From Xenopus tropicalis (taxonomy: Eukaryota; Chordata; Amphibia; Anura; Pipidae), in assembly GCF_000004195.4 (NCBI RefSeq), contig NC_030680.2, positions 141,367,545 to 141,431,544 of the forward strand: DNA of 64,000 nucleotides, read 5' to 3'. Each line of letters starts with the position of its first letter. The first letter of the stretch is position 1. This document shows positions 47,013 to 58,135 of this stretch, piece by piece. The notes under the pieces are model-generated. The model saw only the letters and a program-made list of their open reading frames with translations. It searched no databases and had not been told where the DNA came from. Both the position numbers and the translations under genes were made by a program.

Positions 47013-47508
47013 TTAAAGAAGAAGGAAAGGCATTTTGGCATTACTACCAATAGATTCGTCCCATTTGTGCCACCTAGAACGCTATATTTATTCTGCAGAA
47101 AGCTTTACCATACATAAATAAAGAGCTGTAGAAGCTCCCTCTGTTGTTTAAGATAGCAGCTGCCATTTTAGCTCGGTCTCAGTAGCTTCTGTGCTGAAGC
47201 TCTGGCCGTTGGCAGCTCAGATCACACATTCTGATAGGATGGGGAGTGAATTCTTATGGGAGGGGGAGCAAAAGGAGGGAGGGGGAGAGGGAGATAGGAG
47301 AGAGCTGCACAGACTCATGCCCCAAACCTGAAGGAGCCCTAAAGAAGAAGAAAGTCTGATACCGAAGAACATGTTTACACAAAAGAAGACAAGTAATCCT
47401 GTGTTTCTTTTGATAGAGGAGTCAGTGCAGCTTTTCTGTGAGTGCTCATGGCTGTATTTACATAGACCTTTAAGATAAACCTTACTTATACCTTTACTTC
47501 TCCTTTAA
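47013..47508. mobile_element. T2-type (Kolobok) MITE, TTAA-flanked
   Basis: It starts TTAAAGAAGAAGGAAAGG and ends CCTTTACTTCTCCTTTAA. Its right ~295 bp recur inverted at 47838-48111. Confidence 0.8.
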
Positions 47509-48111
47509 AATATGGAACAATAATATGATATGCCAAAATGATAGAAAATTAAACTAAACAGACATGGCTATACTATAAAAAAAAGAAAATTCTCTGCGAC
47601 GCGCGACAATCCCTTTAACGCAGGTGACAATTCTTTTGACGCTCACAACAATTCTTTTGACGCTCACAACAATTCTTTTGACGCGGGCATCAATTGTTGG
47701 ATGCACACCAAATTTTTCCACCCAAATTTTGTTGCCCGCTTCGAGAAAAAAATATATTCTTTTTGGCATGAGACAATTCTTTTGATGTGCAAGTTTCATT
47801 TTCTATCATTTTGGCATATCATATTATTGTTCCATATTTTAAAGGAGAAGTAAAGGTAAAAGTAAGCTTTATCAGAAAAGTCTATGTAAATACAGCCATA
47901 AGCACTCACAGAAAAGCTGCACTGAGTCCTCTATCAAAAGAAACACAGGATTTCTTGTCTTCTTTTGTGTAAACATGTTCTTTGGTATCAGACCTCCTCT
48001 CCTTTAGGGCTCCTTCAGGTTTGGGGCACGAGTCTGTGCAGCTCTCTCCTATCTCCCGCTCCCCTTTCCCAAAAGAATTCACTCCCCCTCCCATCAGAAT
48101 GTGTGATCTGA
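47213..48111. repeat. Inverted duplication, ~310-335-bp arms
   Basis: The left arm is about 47213-47549 and the right arm about 47801-48111. Arms share T2 sequence and also the non-T2 flank ccatattattg-type words (atggaacaataatatgatat on the left, its complement on the right). The duplication is therefore not two separate T2 insertions. The ~250-bp spacer carries a CpG-rich minisatellite. Confidence 0.88.
47575..47790. repeat. CpG-rich minisatellite in the inverted-duplication spacer
   Basis: It has three to four units of caattcttttgacgctcaca and diverged neighbours. The words resemble the TAGTGATG-family MITE interior. Confidence 0.7.
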
Positions 48112-48114
48112 GAG

Positions 48115-48625
48115 CAATACTTGTTGATTTGAATCGCTGTGAATTTGCCACGAATAGTGATGTCCTGTTTTGTGTCGCCAAAAAAATTTTGCGCGTCAAA
48201 AAAAATTGTCGCCCGTGACTATTCTTTTGTCGCCCGCGGCTATTCTTTTGTCGCCCGCGGCTATTCTTTTGGCACCCGCGACTATTCTTTTGTAGCGCGG
48301 CTATTCTTTTGTCGCCCGCGGCTATTCTTTTGTAGTGCGGCTATTCTTTTTGCGCCCGCGGCTATTCTTTTGACGCCCGCGGCTATTCTTTTGTAGCGCG
48401 GCTTTTCTTTTGTCACCCGCGGCTATTTTTGTCACGTGGCTATTCGTTTGACGCTAATTTTGGACACGCGAAGAATTTTTCAGCGGTGATTTTTTTCATC
48501 CGTTTCGCGAAACAATCCGCCACTTGTGAAACGCTGAAATTCTCCGTGAATCCATGCCTGCCAAAACTTTTCACCCATCACTAGCCACAAATCTATGCCT
48601 GGTGAATTTTTTTTCGCCCATCACT
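48115..48625. mobile_element. TAGTGATG-family MITE with ~21-bp minisatellite
   Basis: The right end is ttcgcccatcacta (ends about 48625). The interior at 48210-48440 has about eleven units of cgcccgcggctattcttttg. The left end is unclear and overlaps the inverted-duplication edge. Frames reading through it are artefacts. Confidence 0.7.
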
Positions 48626-48630
48626 ACCAA

Positions 48631-49419
48631 TTAATATTACGTTATCCAAGGAGCGGTCCCATTGTCACTTTAGGGCCGGGAAGGGTTGTTTTTACTCCCT
48701 GTGAGGTTAAATTAGCAGCTGGCGTCTTTATTACAAAAATCTATATTTTGGGCAAAGAGTGATATAAATATTCCCCCTGTCCAAGCAATTTACTTGCACT
48801 GATACAGTAAATAACAAAGCACTAAATGACAGCGGGCTGATGCCGCCATAGATACGTTAATGCCCATGTTCCCGATTACACATTTAAAGTCAATTTTTAG
48901 GTCACGCATCCAATTTGTGGACTCTGTCTATTTCTCCTTTGAAGTCAAGGGAGTTACATTTTATGCGCCGTCCCTGTAACTCATCTTGTCCCTTTTCATT
49001 AAATCCTCGGAAATTTTCACTAGTCATTTTTAATTGAAATTGCTGCTGAAATAAAACACAAAGGCAGGGATCTGAGTGGGTATTGGGCAGTTGAAAGCCG
49101 AAATCTTGCTTTCATAAGCAAGCTTAATTGTCTAGCACTATGAAAAATTTAATGTGGGCTCACTAATGGAAGGCAGGCCGTGGAATCATAAGTAGGCTGT
49201 GGGAGATTACAAAGAAGTAAAATGTCTTAACGGTATAGAGCTCTTCAATAGACAGGTTCTTTAACAATTAAACATGAATTATTTAAATGTATCTTCATTT
49301 AGGATGTTAATTTCCAAAACTTAGAAAGGCAATAAAACCTTCAGAGTTTATGTGAAAAAATATGTGCCTCAAACAAAATGACTGTATTAATATCTGTAAA
49401 GTTCTATATGATAGTGTTC
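48631..49419. other. Single-copy AT-rich block, candidate regulatory DNA
   Basis: No window repeat was recognised. AT-rich with several attaa/ttaat cores, for example near 49020-49060 and 49260. Composition is the only support. Confidence 0.35.
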
Positions 49420-49513
49420 AGGCTTCCAGCATTCATTTGAAAACATCTACCTTCTGGCCTCCAGGATTCATGCTAGAGGAGCAATTCTTTGGTCTTCAGG
49501 ATACACACTAGAA

Positions 49514-49817
49514 GAGGGATCCCCAACCTTTCTTACTGAGCCACAGTCAAACGTAAAAAGACTTGGGGAGCAACACAAGCACCATAAAAGTTCATGGAGG
49601 AGCTAAATAAGGGCTGTGATTGGCTATTAGGCAGCCTCTATGCACCCTATCAGCTTACAGGGGCTTTATTTGGTAGGAAATCTGGTTTTTATTCAACCAA
49701 AACTTGCCCCCAAGTCAGGAATTCAAAAATAACTCCCTGGTTTGGGGGCACTGAGAGCAACATCCAAGGGTTTGGGGAGCAACATGTTGCACACAAGCCA
49801 CTGGTTGGGGATCACTA
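49514..49817 (+). mobile_element. hAT-type MITE with perfect 8-bp target duplication
   Basis: It starts gagggatccccaacc (left end mutated) and ends GGTTGGGGATCACTA. Flanks are cactagaa at 49506-49513 and 49818-49825. It is inserted in the degenerate 40-bp array. Confidence 0.9.
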
Positions 49818-49885
49818 CACTAGAAGATCAGTCCACTGAACTACAGGATTCATGTTAGAAGTTTAATCCAATGACCTCCAGGATG

Positions 49886-50535
49886 TGAGGCGCTCTGCCG
49901 GTCCGGGCCGATCCCCTGACCTGGGCCGCCCGCCGGCCGGCAGACGCGTGTTACTCACCCCCCTCGCTTTCGGCTGTCTGTCCTTCCGGGTTTGTGCCGA
50001 CGCGCAACTGTGCATGCGCGGTTGCGCACATGAAGCCGGTTGACGCCATCTTGGTAAAGGTTTTCTGTTTGTTTCTATTACTTCATTTCCTTGCTGTTTT
50101 TGGTGCCAAAACCCGGCTATTTAAACTGATTTCTCATTCTCTCCTTGCCCAAGCTGGCTTCTGGTTATTTATCAGTACCTGCTCAAGCGTTTTGATTGTT
50201 GTTTCCGGTTTTGACCTTTGCCTGTACCCTGACTACGATTTCTGCTACCTGCCTCGACCTTTGCCTGTACCTCGACTACGATTCTTGCTACCTGCCTCGA
50301 CCTTTGCCTGTACCCCGACTACGATTCTGCCTTTGCCTTGCTGGTACCTCGTATTTTCGTCTGAACTCTGAAAGTTTGCAGGACCGCAGCTTGGACCGCA
50401 GCGGAAAGTTCCAGGGCCCCAAAAGGGCGTCGGTGAAGACCAGGAAGGGCTGGGAGTTCCTGCTATACCGTAAGAGTCAGACTTTGCATTCAGCGGTCGC
50501 ACACTGGTTCCTACCTAACTTGAACGTTATACAGG
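49886..50535 (+). mobile_element. LTR-like insertion (possible solo LTR)
   Basis: A GC-rich ~650-bp block begins tgtgaggcgctctgccgg and ends acgttataca, and is flanked by a short direct repeat caggat. It contains 2.7 copies of a 43-bp unit (gacctttgcctgtaccctga ...) at 50212-50335. TG...CA-like ends and length suit a solo LTR, but no internal retroviral or gypsy sequence is present. Confidence 0.5.
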
Positions 50536-51189
50536 ATTAATGCTAGAAGATCAATCCACTGGCCTCCAAGATCCATGCTAGAAGATCAATCCATTGACCT
50601 CCAGAATTCATGTTAGAAGTTTAATCCAATGACCTCCAGAAATAATGCTAGAAGATCAATCCACTGGGCTCCAGGATTCCTGCTAGAAGTTCAATTGACT
50701 GGCCTCCAGGTTTTTTTCTGTAATAAAAGTTTACTGTCATCTCTGATCATTGTGGGATAGGAAACATTCCTCTTCTAGCCTACAGCTCACTGGTTTCCAT
50801 GACTGCTTATAGAACACCAATTTGTGGGCTTCTCATAGTCATTGTACAATACCAGCCTACTGGCTTCCAGGGTTTATTTTAGAACATCCATTTACTAGTA
50901 TCCAGATTAAATTGGAGAGCACTTTACTTTTCATAAGGATTCACCAGTCCTCTGGCACCCAGAGTTCATTCTAAAACACAAACCCACTTCCTTGATTTAT
51001 TGTGGAATACCAGCATGCTCTACTCTGGGTTTCTTCTTACTATCATACTGGATTCTTTATAGAGCTCCACTAGCACCCAGGTCATCTGGATTCTTCCAAT
51101 TAAAGAAAATAAAATGAATGTATGGGGTACATTTAGTTAGTTGAATGTTAACAAGAAACACAGTTTGATATGCTTTATTATTTACAATT

Positions 51190-51395
51190 AGATTGTAAGC
51201 TCTACGGGGCAGGGACCTCCTTCCTACTGTGTCTCACACCACATGGCACTTACTCCCTGTGTATTTATACTTATTTATTGTATTTATTATAACACTTGCC
51301 CTCCCTGTGTGTAATTGTTTATATTGTAAGACTGTACAGCGCTGCGTACCCTTGTGGCGCTTTATAAATAAAGTTATACATACATTTTCCCCTAA
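51190..51395 (+). mobile_element. L2-type LINE/SINE 3' end, plus strand
   Basis: It begins attgtaagctctacggggca and ends gcgctttataaataaagtta. This is the plus-strand form of the tail seen inverted elsewhere, with a different middle, so it is a different subfamily. Confidence 0.7.
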
Positions 51396-51841
51396 GGGTA
51401 ACAAATCATTGTTTCCTGGTTCTGTATTCTAAGACCCTGATTTCATTTGTGAAAACTAAAGCCTTAAAAAGAATATGTAAAGGAATTAGAAGTTTTATTC
51501 ACTGAAACTGTAAAGCCCCTTGGATTTTGATCTTGAAGTTTGTCCAGGAGCAGTAACCCATAGAAACCAATGAGATGTTTGCTTTCCAACAGTAAATGCT
51601 TCCAGCTGATTGGTTGCTATTGGTTATTGCTCCTTGGCAAACTTAGTGCCTTTTATTACATAATCCTCCATGTCTTTAAAATATTCCACACAAGCCCTCC
51701 CACTTAAACCTTATTAGGGCATCTTTTGAGTGCCAGTGGCACTGCACATGCTCAGTATGCTTTGGGCTTCCGAGGTACCAGTGATAGATTTATATCTATA
51801 TATATATATATAACGGTTCCCATTATATTTGAAACGTATAG
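51396..51841. other. Mixed sequence with an old repeat and a TA tract
   Basis: 51537-51650 holds a frog-type repeat (gcagtaacccatagaaacca ... ttggcaaactt) related to 35913. A (ta)n tract lies at about 51795-51812. Confidence 0.45.
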
Positions 51842-51932
51842 ATCCTAATTATAGTTAATTACAATTGATTGAAGTTAAACACATATCATGTGTGTTTGAC
51901 TTCAATCAATAATTACCTATAATTAGTACCTA
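51842..51932. repeat. AT-rich hairpin, arms ~40 bp
   Basis: attgattgaagttaaacaca pairs with tgtgtttgacttcaatcaat with one mismatch around a short loop. Pairing continues less perfectly outward (ctaattatag with ctataattag). Confidence 0.75.
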
Positions 51933-52229
51933 AGAACAGTATTTACCAGTATTAGCAATACTAATCAGGTATATCCATATCATGTGATCAGTGTTGTTAA
52001 TATAGGTGAATACTGTTAATTAATATTAATTACCGTAATTTAAACTTGAACACATTGTTGATACCAATCAAATTGATTATTGAAACTTAGCAGTAGCTGC
52101 TGCATTTCCCACCCTAGGCTTATACTCGAGTCAATAAGTTTTTCCAGTTTTCTTAGGTAAAATTAGGTAAAATTTGGATCGGCTTATACTCGAGTATATA
52201 CGGTACATGTGTCAGCCTTCTATAATAAG
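51933..52229. other. AT-rich repeat-like sequence
   Basis: It contains ggcttatactcgagtatata near 52181-52200 and a related piece near 52119. The motif looks like the end of an interspersed element, class unknown. Confidence 0.4.
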
Positions 52230-52545
52230 TAGTGATGAGCGAATCTGTTCCTTTGCTTCGCCATAAAATTCGCTAAACGGCAATAAAATTCACGTAAGGG
52301 CGCAAACTTTGCGAAAAGCATTTATCGCGCCTATTTTTTTTTTTGTCACCTGCGCTTTTTTTACACGACTGTGCCAAATTTTACGTGACCACGCCCAATT
52401 TGGCGCACAAGGAATTTTTCCACAGTGAACTTTCACTGAAGTTTTCGCTTTGTCGCAAAAATTGGCAAAACTGCTGAAAAATTGGCAAAATGGTGAAAAA
52501 AAATCAAAACTTTTTTCTCACTCCAAATACTACGAGCAATTTTTT
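52230..52545. mobile_element. TAGTGATGAGCGAA-family MITE, left end
   Basis: It begins tagtgatgagcgaatctg. The interior has attcgctaaacgg and ttggcaaaa words of the family. The right end is not intact before the 52-bp array. Confidence 0.65.
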
Positions 52546-52548
52546 TTG

Positions 52549-53508
52549 TTGCCATTGAACCCTATGGGAGACTTTCCTTGGGCCGGGTTGGAGCTGCAGA
52601 GTGCCATTGAGCCCTATGGGAGACTTTCCTTGGGCCGGGCTGGAGCTGCAGAGTGCCATTGAGCCCTATGGGAGACTTTCCTTGGGCCGGGTTGGAGCTG
52701 CAGAGTGCCATTGAGCCCTATGGGAGGCTTTCCTTGGGCCGGGTTGGAGCTGCAGAGTGCCATTGAGCCCTATGGGAGGCTTTCCTTGGGCCGGGTTGGA
52801 GCTGCAGAGTGCCATTGAGCCCTATGGGAGGCTTTCCTTGGGCCGGGTTGGAGCTGCAGAGTGCCATTGAGCCCTATGGGAGACTTTTCTTGGGCCGGGT
52901 TGGAGCTGCAGAGTGCCATTGAGCCCTATGGGAGACTTTCCTTGGGCCGGGTTGGAGCTGCAGAGTGCCATTGAGCCCTATGGGAGACTTTCCTTGGGCC
53001 GGGTTGGAGCTGCAGAGTGCCATTGAGCCCTATGGGAGACTTTCCTTGGGCCGGGTTGGAGCTGCAGAGTGCCATTGAGCCCTATGGGAGGCTTTCCTTG
53101 GGCCGGGTTGGAGCTGCAGAGTGCCATTGAGCCCTATGGGAGGCTTTCCTTGGGCCGGGTTGGAGCTGCAGAGTGCCATTGAGCCCTATGGGAGACTTTT
53201 CTTGGGCCAGGTTGGAGCTGCAGAGTGCCATTGAGCCCTATGGGAGACTTTCCTTGGGTCGGGTTGGAGCTGCAGAGTGCCATTGAGCCCTATGGGAGAC
53301 TTTCCTTGGGCCAGGTTGGAGCTGCAGAGTGCCATTGAGCCCTATGGGAGACTTTCCTTGGGCCGGGTTGGAGCTGCAGAGTGCCATTGAGCCCTATGGG
53401 AGACTTTCCTTGGGCCGGGTTGGAGCTGCAGAGTGCCATTGAGCCCTATGGGAGACTTTCCTTGGGCCGGGTTGGAGCTGCAGAGTGCCATTGAGCCCTA
53501 TGGGAGGC
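52549..53508 (+). repeat. 52-bp tandem array, about 18 copies
   Basis: The unit is gccattgagccctatgggag + actttccttgggccgggttg + gagctgcagagt. Units differ at only a few sites (gagact/gaggct, ccttgg/tcttgg). It starts next to the TAGTGATG-family MITE and breaks off in the middle of a unit at ggaggctt. Confidence 0.97.
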
Positions 53509-53556
53509 TTCCAAAATCATACATTTTTCCAATCATGATTTTAACCACCCAAGAAT

Positions 53557-53651
53557 TGTGGACATACAGAGTAACATATAAAGCAACCAATAACCGATAC
53601 AAGAGGTGAAGAGAGCCCTGCCCAAAAGAGCTTACAATCTACAAGGAGAAC
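53557..53651 (-). mobile_element. L2-type LINE 3' fragment, minus strand
   Basis: It reads gtggacatacagagtaacat to aagagcttacaatctac, an internal piece of the 43362 element lacking its ATT tail. Confidence 0.7.
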
Positions 53652-54578
53652 TTTTCTCCCCTGGCGGGAAGTTGCTGGCTGTATCTGAGTATGGCAATGC
53701 GATACTAAGGAGTTAACGCTGAAATCCCTTCCTCCTTTGAACTGTTTTCTCGCTATTGCATGTACACAGATACACTTTTGATGTGTTAACTAGGAAATCT
53801 GACTGAAACAGAACAAAGCCGCTGTCACTGAAAGGAATCCGTTGACAGAGCATCGCGCGGCGCTTTATTGAGAAACTGTCAGAGCTGATGCTTCCATTTG
53901 CCTCTCGTGTTTATCAAAGACCAGAAACAGTTTCAAGAAATAGTAATAAAAATATAAACACGCCGCATATGTATATACGTCTTATGGGCCCCGCAGCCCA
54001 TTCCCTAGGCAGGGAGGGCAGTAAAACTGGTTCCATTGGGCTAAATTCGCTCATTTCTACTTTGGCTCCTTACAAAACTCCCCTTTCATCAAACCCCCCG
54101 ATAGGTTTGAATTCCATTTGCCAATAATATTCCACTTCAAATCTTATTTATAACAAAATATAAAGTTAAACATAGAATTAAAAACATTATCTCCCCTTTC
54201 GGTGAAAGTATCCGGGAAACTTGTTCTTCAGCTCAGATTTGGTAAAATCCCATTTTTTTCCTCAATGGGAGGAGCCATATTTTACTACACTCCGATATTT
54301 ATTGATGATAAAATTCTACAATTAATTCTAAAAAAAATGGAATTTCATCCTAATAAAGACAAAATATCCATTACTGATTATTTTATTCTATTTATTATAA
54401 TAATGATGTTACTCTCTTTCTGACCTTGGCAGAAATTTTTCTTTTATAGTTTTATAAATATTCTTTATAGTTTTATATATATATTCAGTTGTAACAACAG
54501 AGCAAACCACTGGACTATAATCAATAAATAAGCCTCTTATTTACAGTAATTGGGAATTGACAGGTCAATTGCCTTATA
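53652..54578. other. Single-copy AT-rich block, candidate regulatory DNA
   Basis: No window repeat was recognised. 53690-54120 has retained CpGs (agcatcgcgcggcgctttat). 54130-54540 is very AT-rich. No exon is supported. Confidence 0.35.
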
Positions 54579-55409
54579 CAGCTATGGGACCTATTATCCA
54601 GAATGCCAGAGACCTGTAGTTCTCTGGATAAGGGTCTTTACATAATTTGGATTTCCATATCTTATTTCTACTAAAAAATAATGTAATTTGGATCTCCATA
54701 AGTTAAAAAATCATTTAAATATTGAATAAACCCAATAGGACTGTTCTGCCCCCAATAAGGGGTAATTATATCTTAGTTGGGATCAAGTACAGGTACTGTT
54801 TTATTATTACAGAGAAAAGGGAATCATTTAACCATTAAATAAACCCAATAGGACTGTTCTGCCCCCAATAAGGGGTAATTATATCTTAGTTGGGATCAAG
54901 TACAGGTACTGTTTTATTATTACAGAGAAAAGGGAATCATTTAACCATTAAATAAACCCAATAGGGCTGTTCTGCCCCAATAAGGGGTAATTATATCTTA
55001 GTTGGGATCAAGTACAGGTACTGTTTTATTATTACAGAGAAAAGGGAATCATTTAACCATTAAATAAACCCAATAGGGCTGTTTTGCCCCCAATAAGGGG
55101 TAATTATATCTTAGTTGGGATCAAGTACAGGTACTGTTTTATTATTACAGAGAAAAGGGAATCATTTAACCATTAAATAAACCCAATAGGGCTGTTCTGC
55201 CCCCAATAAGGGGTAATTATATCTTAGTTGGGATCAAGTACAGGTACTGTTTTATTATTACAGAGAAAAGGGAATCATTTAACCATTAAATAAACCCAAT
55301 AGGGCTGTTCTGCCCCAATAAGGGGTAATTATATCTTACTTGGGATCAAGTACAGGTACTGTTTTATTATTACAGAGAAAAGGGAATCATTTAAACATGA
55401 AATAAACCC
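54579..55409 (+). mobile_element. TA-flanked MITE with ~6 modules, right end missing
   Basis: The left end CAGCTATGGGACCTATTATC is a diverged terminus following TA. The left arm is longer than in other copies. Modules at about 54720-55409 run in the plus orientation and stop mid-unit at aaataaacccaaggg. Confidence 0.82.
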
Positions 55410-55501
55410 AAGGGTTGTATGTCTTATTTTTTAATCAGATCTCAGTTTTATTAAATTATTGTCAACAAAACAACTTGTTATACTTTCTATATACTGTAGA
55501 T

Positions 55502-55784
55502 CAGGGATCCCCAACCTTTTTTAGTTGTGAGCCACAAACAGATGTAAAAAGTGTTGCTGAGCCACACAAGCATAAAAAAAGTTCTTTGGGGATACAAAAT
55601 AAGGGCTGTGATTGGCTATTTGGTAGCCCTATGGGGACAGCTGGCCTGCAGGAGGTTCTGCTTGGAGTAACACTGTGTCTCTGGGCTTCCAAAACTTGTC
55701 TCCAAGCCCCTGGGCCACTGGGAGCAACATCAAAGGTGTTGGTGAGTAACATGTTACTCACGAGCCACTGGTTGGGGAATACTA
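55502..55784 (+). mobile_element. Diverged hAT-type MITE, 8-bp target duplication (7/8)
   Basis: It starts CAGGGATCCCCAACC and ends GGTTGGGGAATACTA. Flanks are ctgtagat (55494-55501) and gtgtagat (55785-55792). The middle differs from the main subfamily and matches 3460-3600 better. Confidence 0.85.
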
Positions 55785-55792
55785 GTGTAGAT

Positions 55793-57419
55793 CAAGGGTG
55801 GCAGCTTTAGGGGGAAAGGCCTACAGGTGCCTCTATATACAGGACAAAACAAATGCCAGATAGTGAAGAATCCATAAGGTAAGACGACAGTCACACAGTC
55901 ATGCCTGCATATTGAACCCAGGACATGGAGGTCTATTTATTTCAGATTTGGTGGCAAGTTGTGATGTGCTGTTATAAGCCGCATCGAGCCAGCCGCGTCA
56001 TTGCACTAACACTGGGGACCTTGATAGCAAGGAAATGATGTTATCCTACTGGAAACTACCAAACTGGAAACACCCTGCTAACCAGATCCCAAACATGAGC
56101 TCCTTACAACTCTTTAAGAAGTCACCTTGTCCATCCTGTGGTCCTTCTGTTGGTATCAAAGTACAACCACCCATCACCATTACCCAGCAGCTCCCTAGAA
56201 AGCAGCAAATGTTGTAGGAAGCGTAGGGGCCAATAGGTTTAAACAGCAAGCCATTGACACTGGGGCAATATTCGCACAATAAGGTGGCTATTTACGCTTT
56301 ATATAAATATCAGGGGCCCCCACAAGAGCACTTGTGCCTTTGATCACGTTTGTTTAGACTGCAGCAACCTTCATTCCCATGTTTCCCTCTTTACAGGAAC
56401 ATAAACACTGCAATATGGCTCCTCTAATACTGTGCACACAGAATGCACGATCAGGGTTTATGATGTACTTACGGTAATGCACTTTTAACGAAGTATTTAA
56501 TGCGTTGCTTTCCAGCGCGATTTTGTTGATGGAAATGCTTGGCCTGCACTCGTATCCATCTTGTGTCAAAAATATGAAATATTTATTACCGCCGACGTCT
56601 GTAAAAAAAAGGGATTTCTGAATAATTGGCCCATGTATAAGGCATTATTACAGCAACAATATGGTAGGAAAATAAAAAATAATGACGGAGAATAAGCAGA
56701 ATATTTGTCAATCTATCGCGGCCAGCCATTGGCGGCTCAGTGCCCCCCCCCCCCTTATTTCCCGAGCACTTTGGTTCTGTAAAATTAAATGAACTTAATG
56801 AATTACAATTGCCTGCCTTCGGACAGATGTTTCAGGTCACAAATTCTTCTTTAAGTATTTACATAAAGTTTAACAACCCAGACATAAATATGTCCCAGGA
56901 GTTTATATACAGCTTTCCATACACACAAAAAAGGATTTTAACGTTAAACTTACATTTTACCTTATAAGACGAGTCTCCGGCGGAGGGTGTTTATTTTAGA
57001 ATCACTTGATACTTTTAAGGAATGAGTCGTTTCAGGGACCAGTAGACAAATAACATAAACCGAAGGCAGGTGAATGAGTAACGCGGGGAAGGGCGCCGAA
57101 AGGACAGAATGTGTTTGGACACGGCGGGGATCTTGGCGTTGGGGAACGGCGGCCCGATTACAGAATAAAATACATTATTTTTAAATTTCTCTATAAAGAG
57201 GGGAAACTAAAATTACACCAAATTCATTGTGGGTCCAGACAAGGGGAACAAACATTTCACGAACTGAAAAAATCAATATACAAAGATTAGGTGTTAAAAG
57301 ACACAGGAGGTAGAAGATTCCTGCTTTGTACCCCTTTGGGCTCATCAACTAAACAGTAGAGAGAGCTCTCTGTCCAGTATATATATATATATATATCCAA
57401 ATGTTTTACAAATGTTTTT
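55793..57419. other. Long single-copy stretch, candidate regulatory DNA
   Basis: No window repeat was recognised. 56350-57290 is AT-rich with retained CpGs (ccgccgacgtctg, gcgccgaaagg) and attaa cores. A C-run lies near 56743 and a (ta)n tract at 57379-57396. No exon is supported. Confidence 0.35.
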
Positions 57420-57740
57420 TGTTTTTCGCTGTAATAATAAAACAGTACCTGTACTTGATCCCAACTAAGATATAATTACCCCTTATTGGGGGCAGAACAG
57501 CCCTATTGGGTTTATTTCATGGTTACATGATTCCCTTTTCTCTGTAATAATAAAACAGTACCTGTACTTGATCCCAACTAAGATATAATTACCCCTTATT
57601 GGGGCAGAACAGCCCTATTGGGTTTATTTAATGGTTAAATGATTTTTTAGTAGACTTAAGGTAAGGAGATCCAATTTATGTAAAGGCCCCTTATCTGCAG
57701 GTCCCAGGCTTTCAGGCCAGCATAACAGGTCCCATAACTG
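57420..57740 (-). mobile_element. TA-flanked MITE remnant with ~1.9 modules
   Basis: Modules are in the minus-type orientation, followed by the unique right arm (ttttttagtagacttaagg) and a decayed terminus gtcccataactg. The left end is missing. Confidence 0.75.
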
Positions 57741-57867
57741 TATATATATAATACACAAAAGCCATAAATATGCTGTAAATTATATCCTTATATGCAGTGA
57801 TATCATCAGTTATAGTCAATGCTTAGTGATGTAATTTTTGTCACATGACTCACTGGAACTTATAATA

Positions 57868-58135
57868 CAGGTATGGGACCTGTTATCCAGAATGCTTGGG
57901 ACCTGGGATTTTCCGGGTCTTTCTGTAATTTGGATCTTCATAACTTAAGCCGACAAAAAAAACATATAAACATTAAATAAAACCACTAGGATTGCTTTGC
58001 CTTATTATGACAGAGAAAAAGGAAATCATTTGAAAAATGTCAATTATTTGATTAAAATTGAGTCTATGGGAGATGGCCTTTCCGTAATTCAGAGCTTTCT
58101 CACTAACGGTTTTCTGGATGACAGATCCCATACAT
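57868..58135 (+). mobile_element. Un-amplified 268-bp member of the TA-flanked MITE family
   Basis: Left CAGGTATGGGACCTGTTATC follows TA. The right end is decayed (gatcccatacat). Both unique arms are present. The module appears once, and a ~50-base part (from caataaggggtaatt to ggtactgtt) is absent, so gctttgcc joins directly to ttattatgacagag. Confidence 0.82.

Larger units (their letters stand above)
49420..51080 (+). repeat. Degenerate ~40-bp tandem repeat split by two insertions
   Basis: Units resemble ggcctccaggattcatgcta followed by gaagatcaatccactg. They are visible at 49430-49513, 49818-49885 and 50536-50710, then increasingly diverged (ggcttccagggtttatttta) to about 51080. Insertions at 49514-49817 and 49886-50535 postdate the array. 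Confidence 0.75.
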
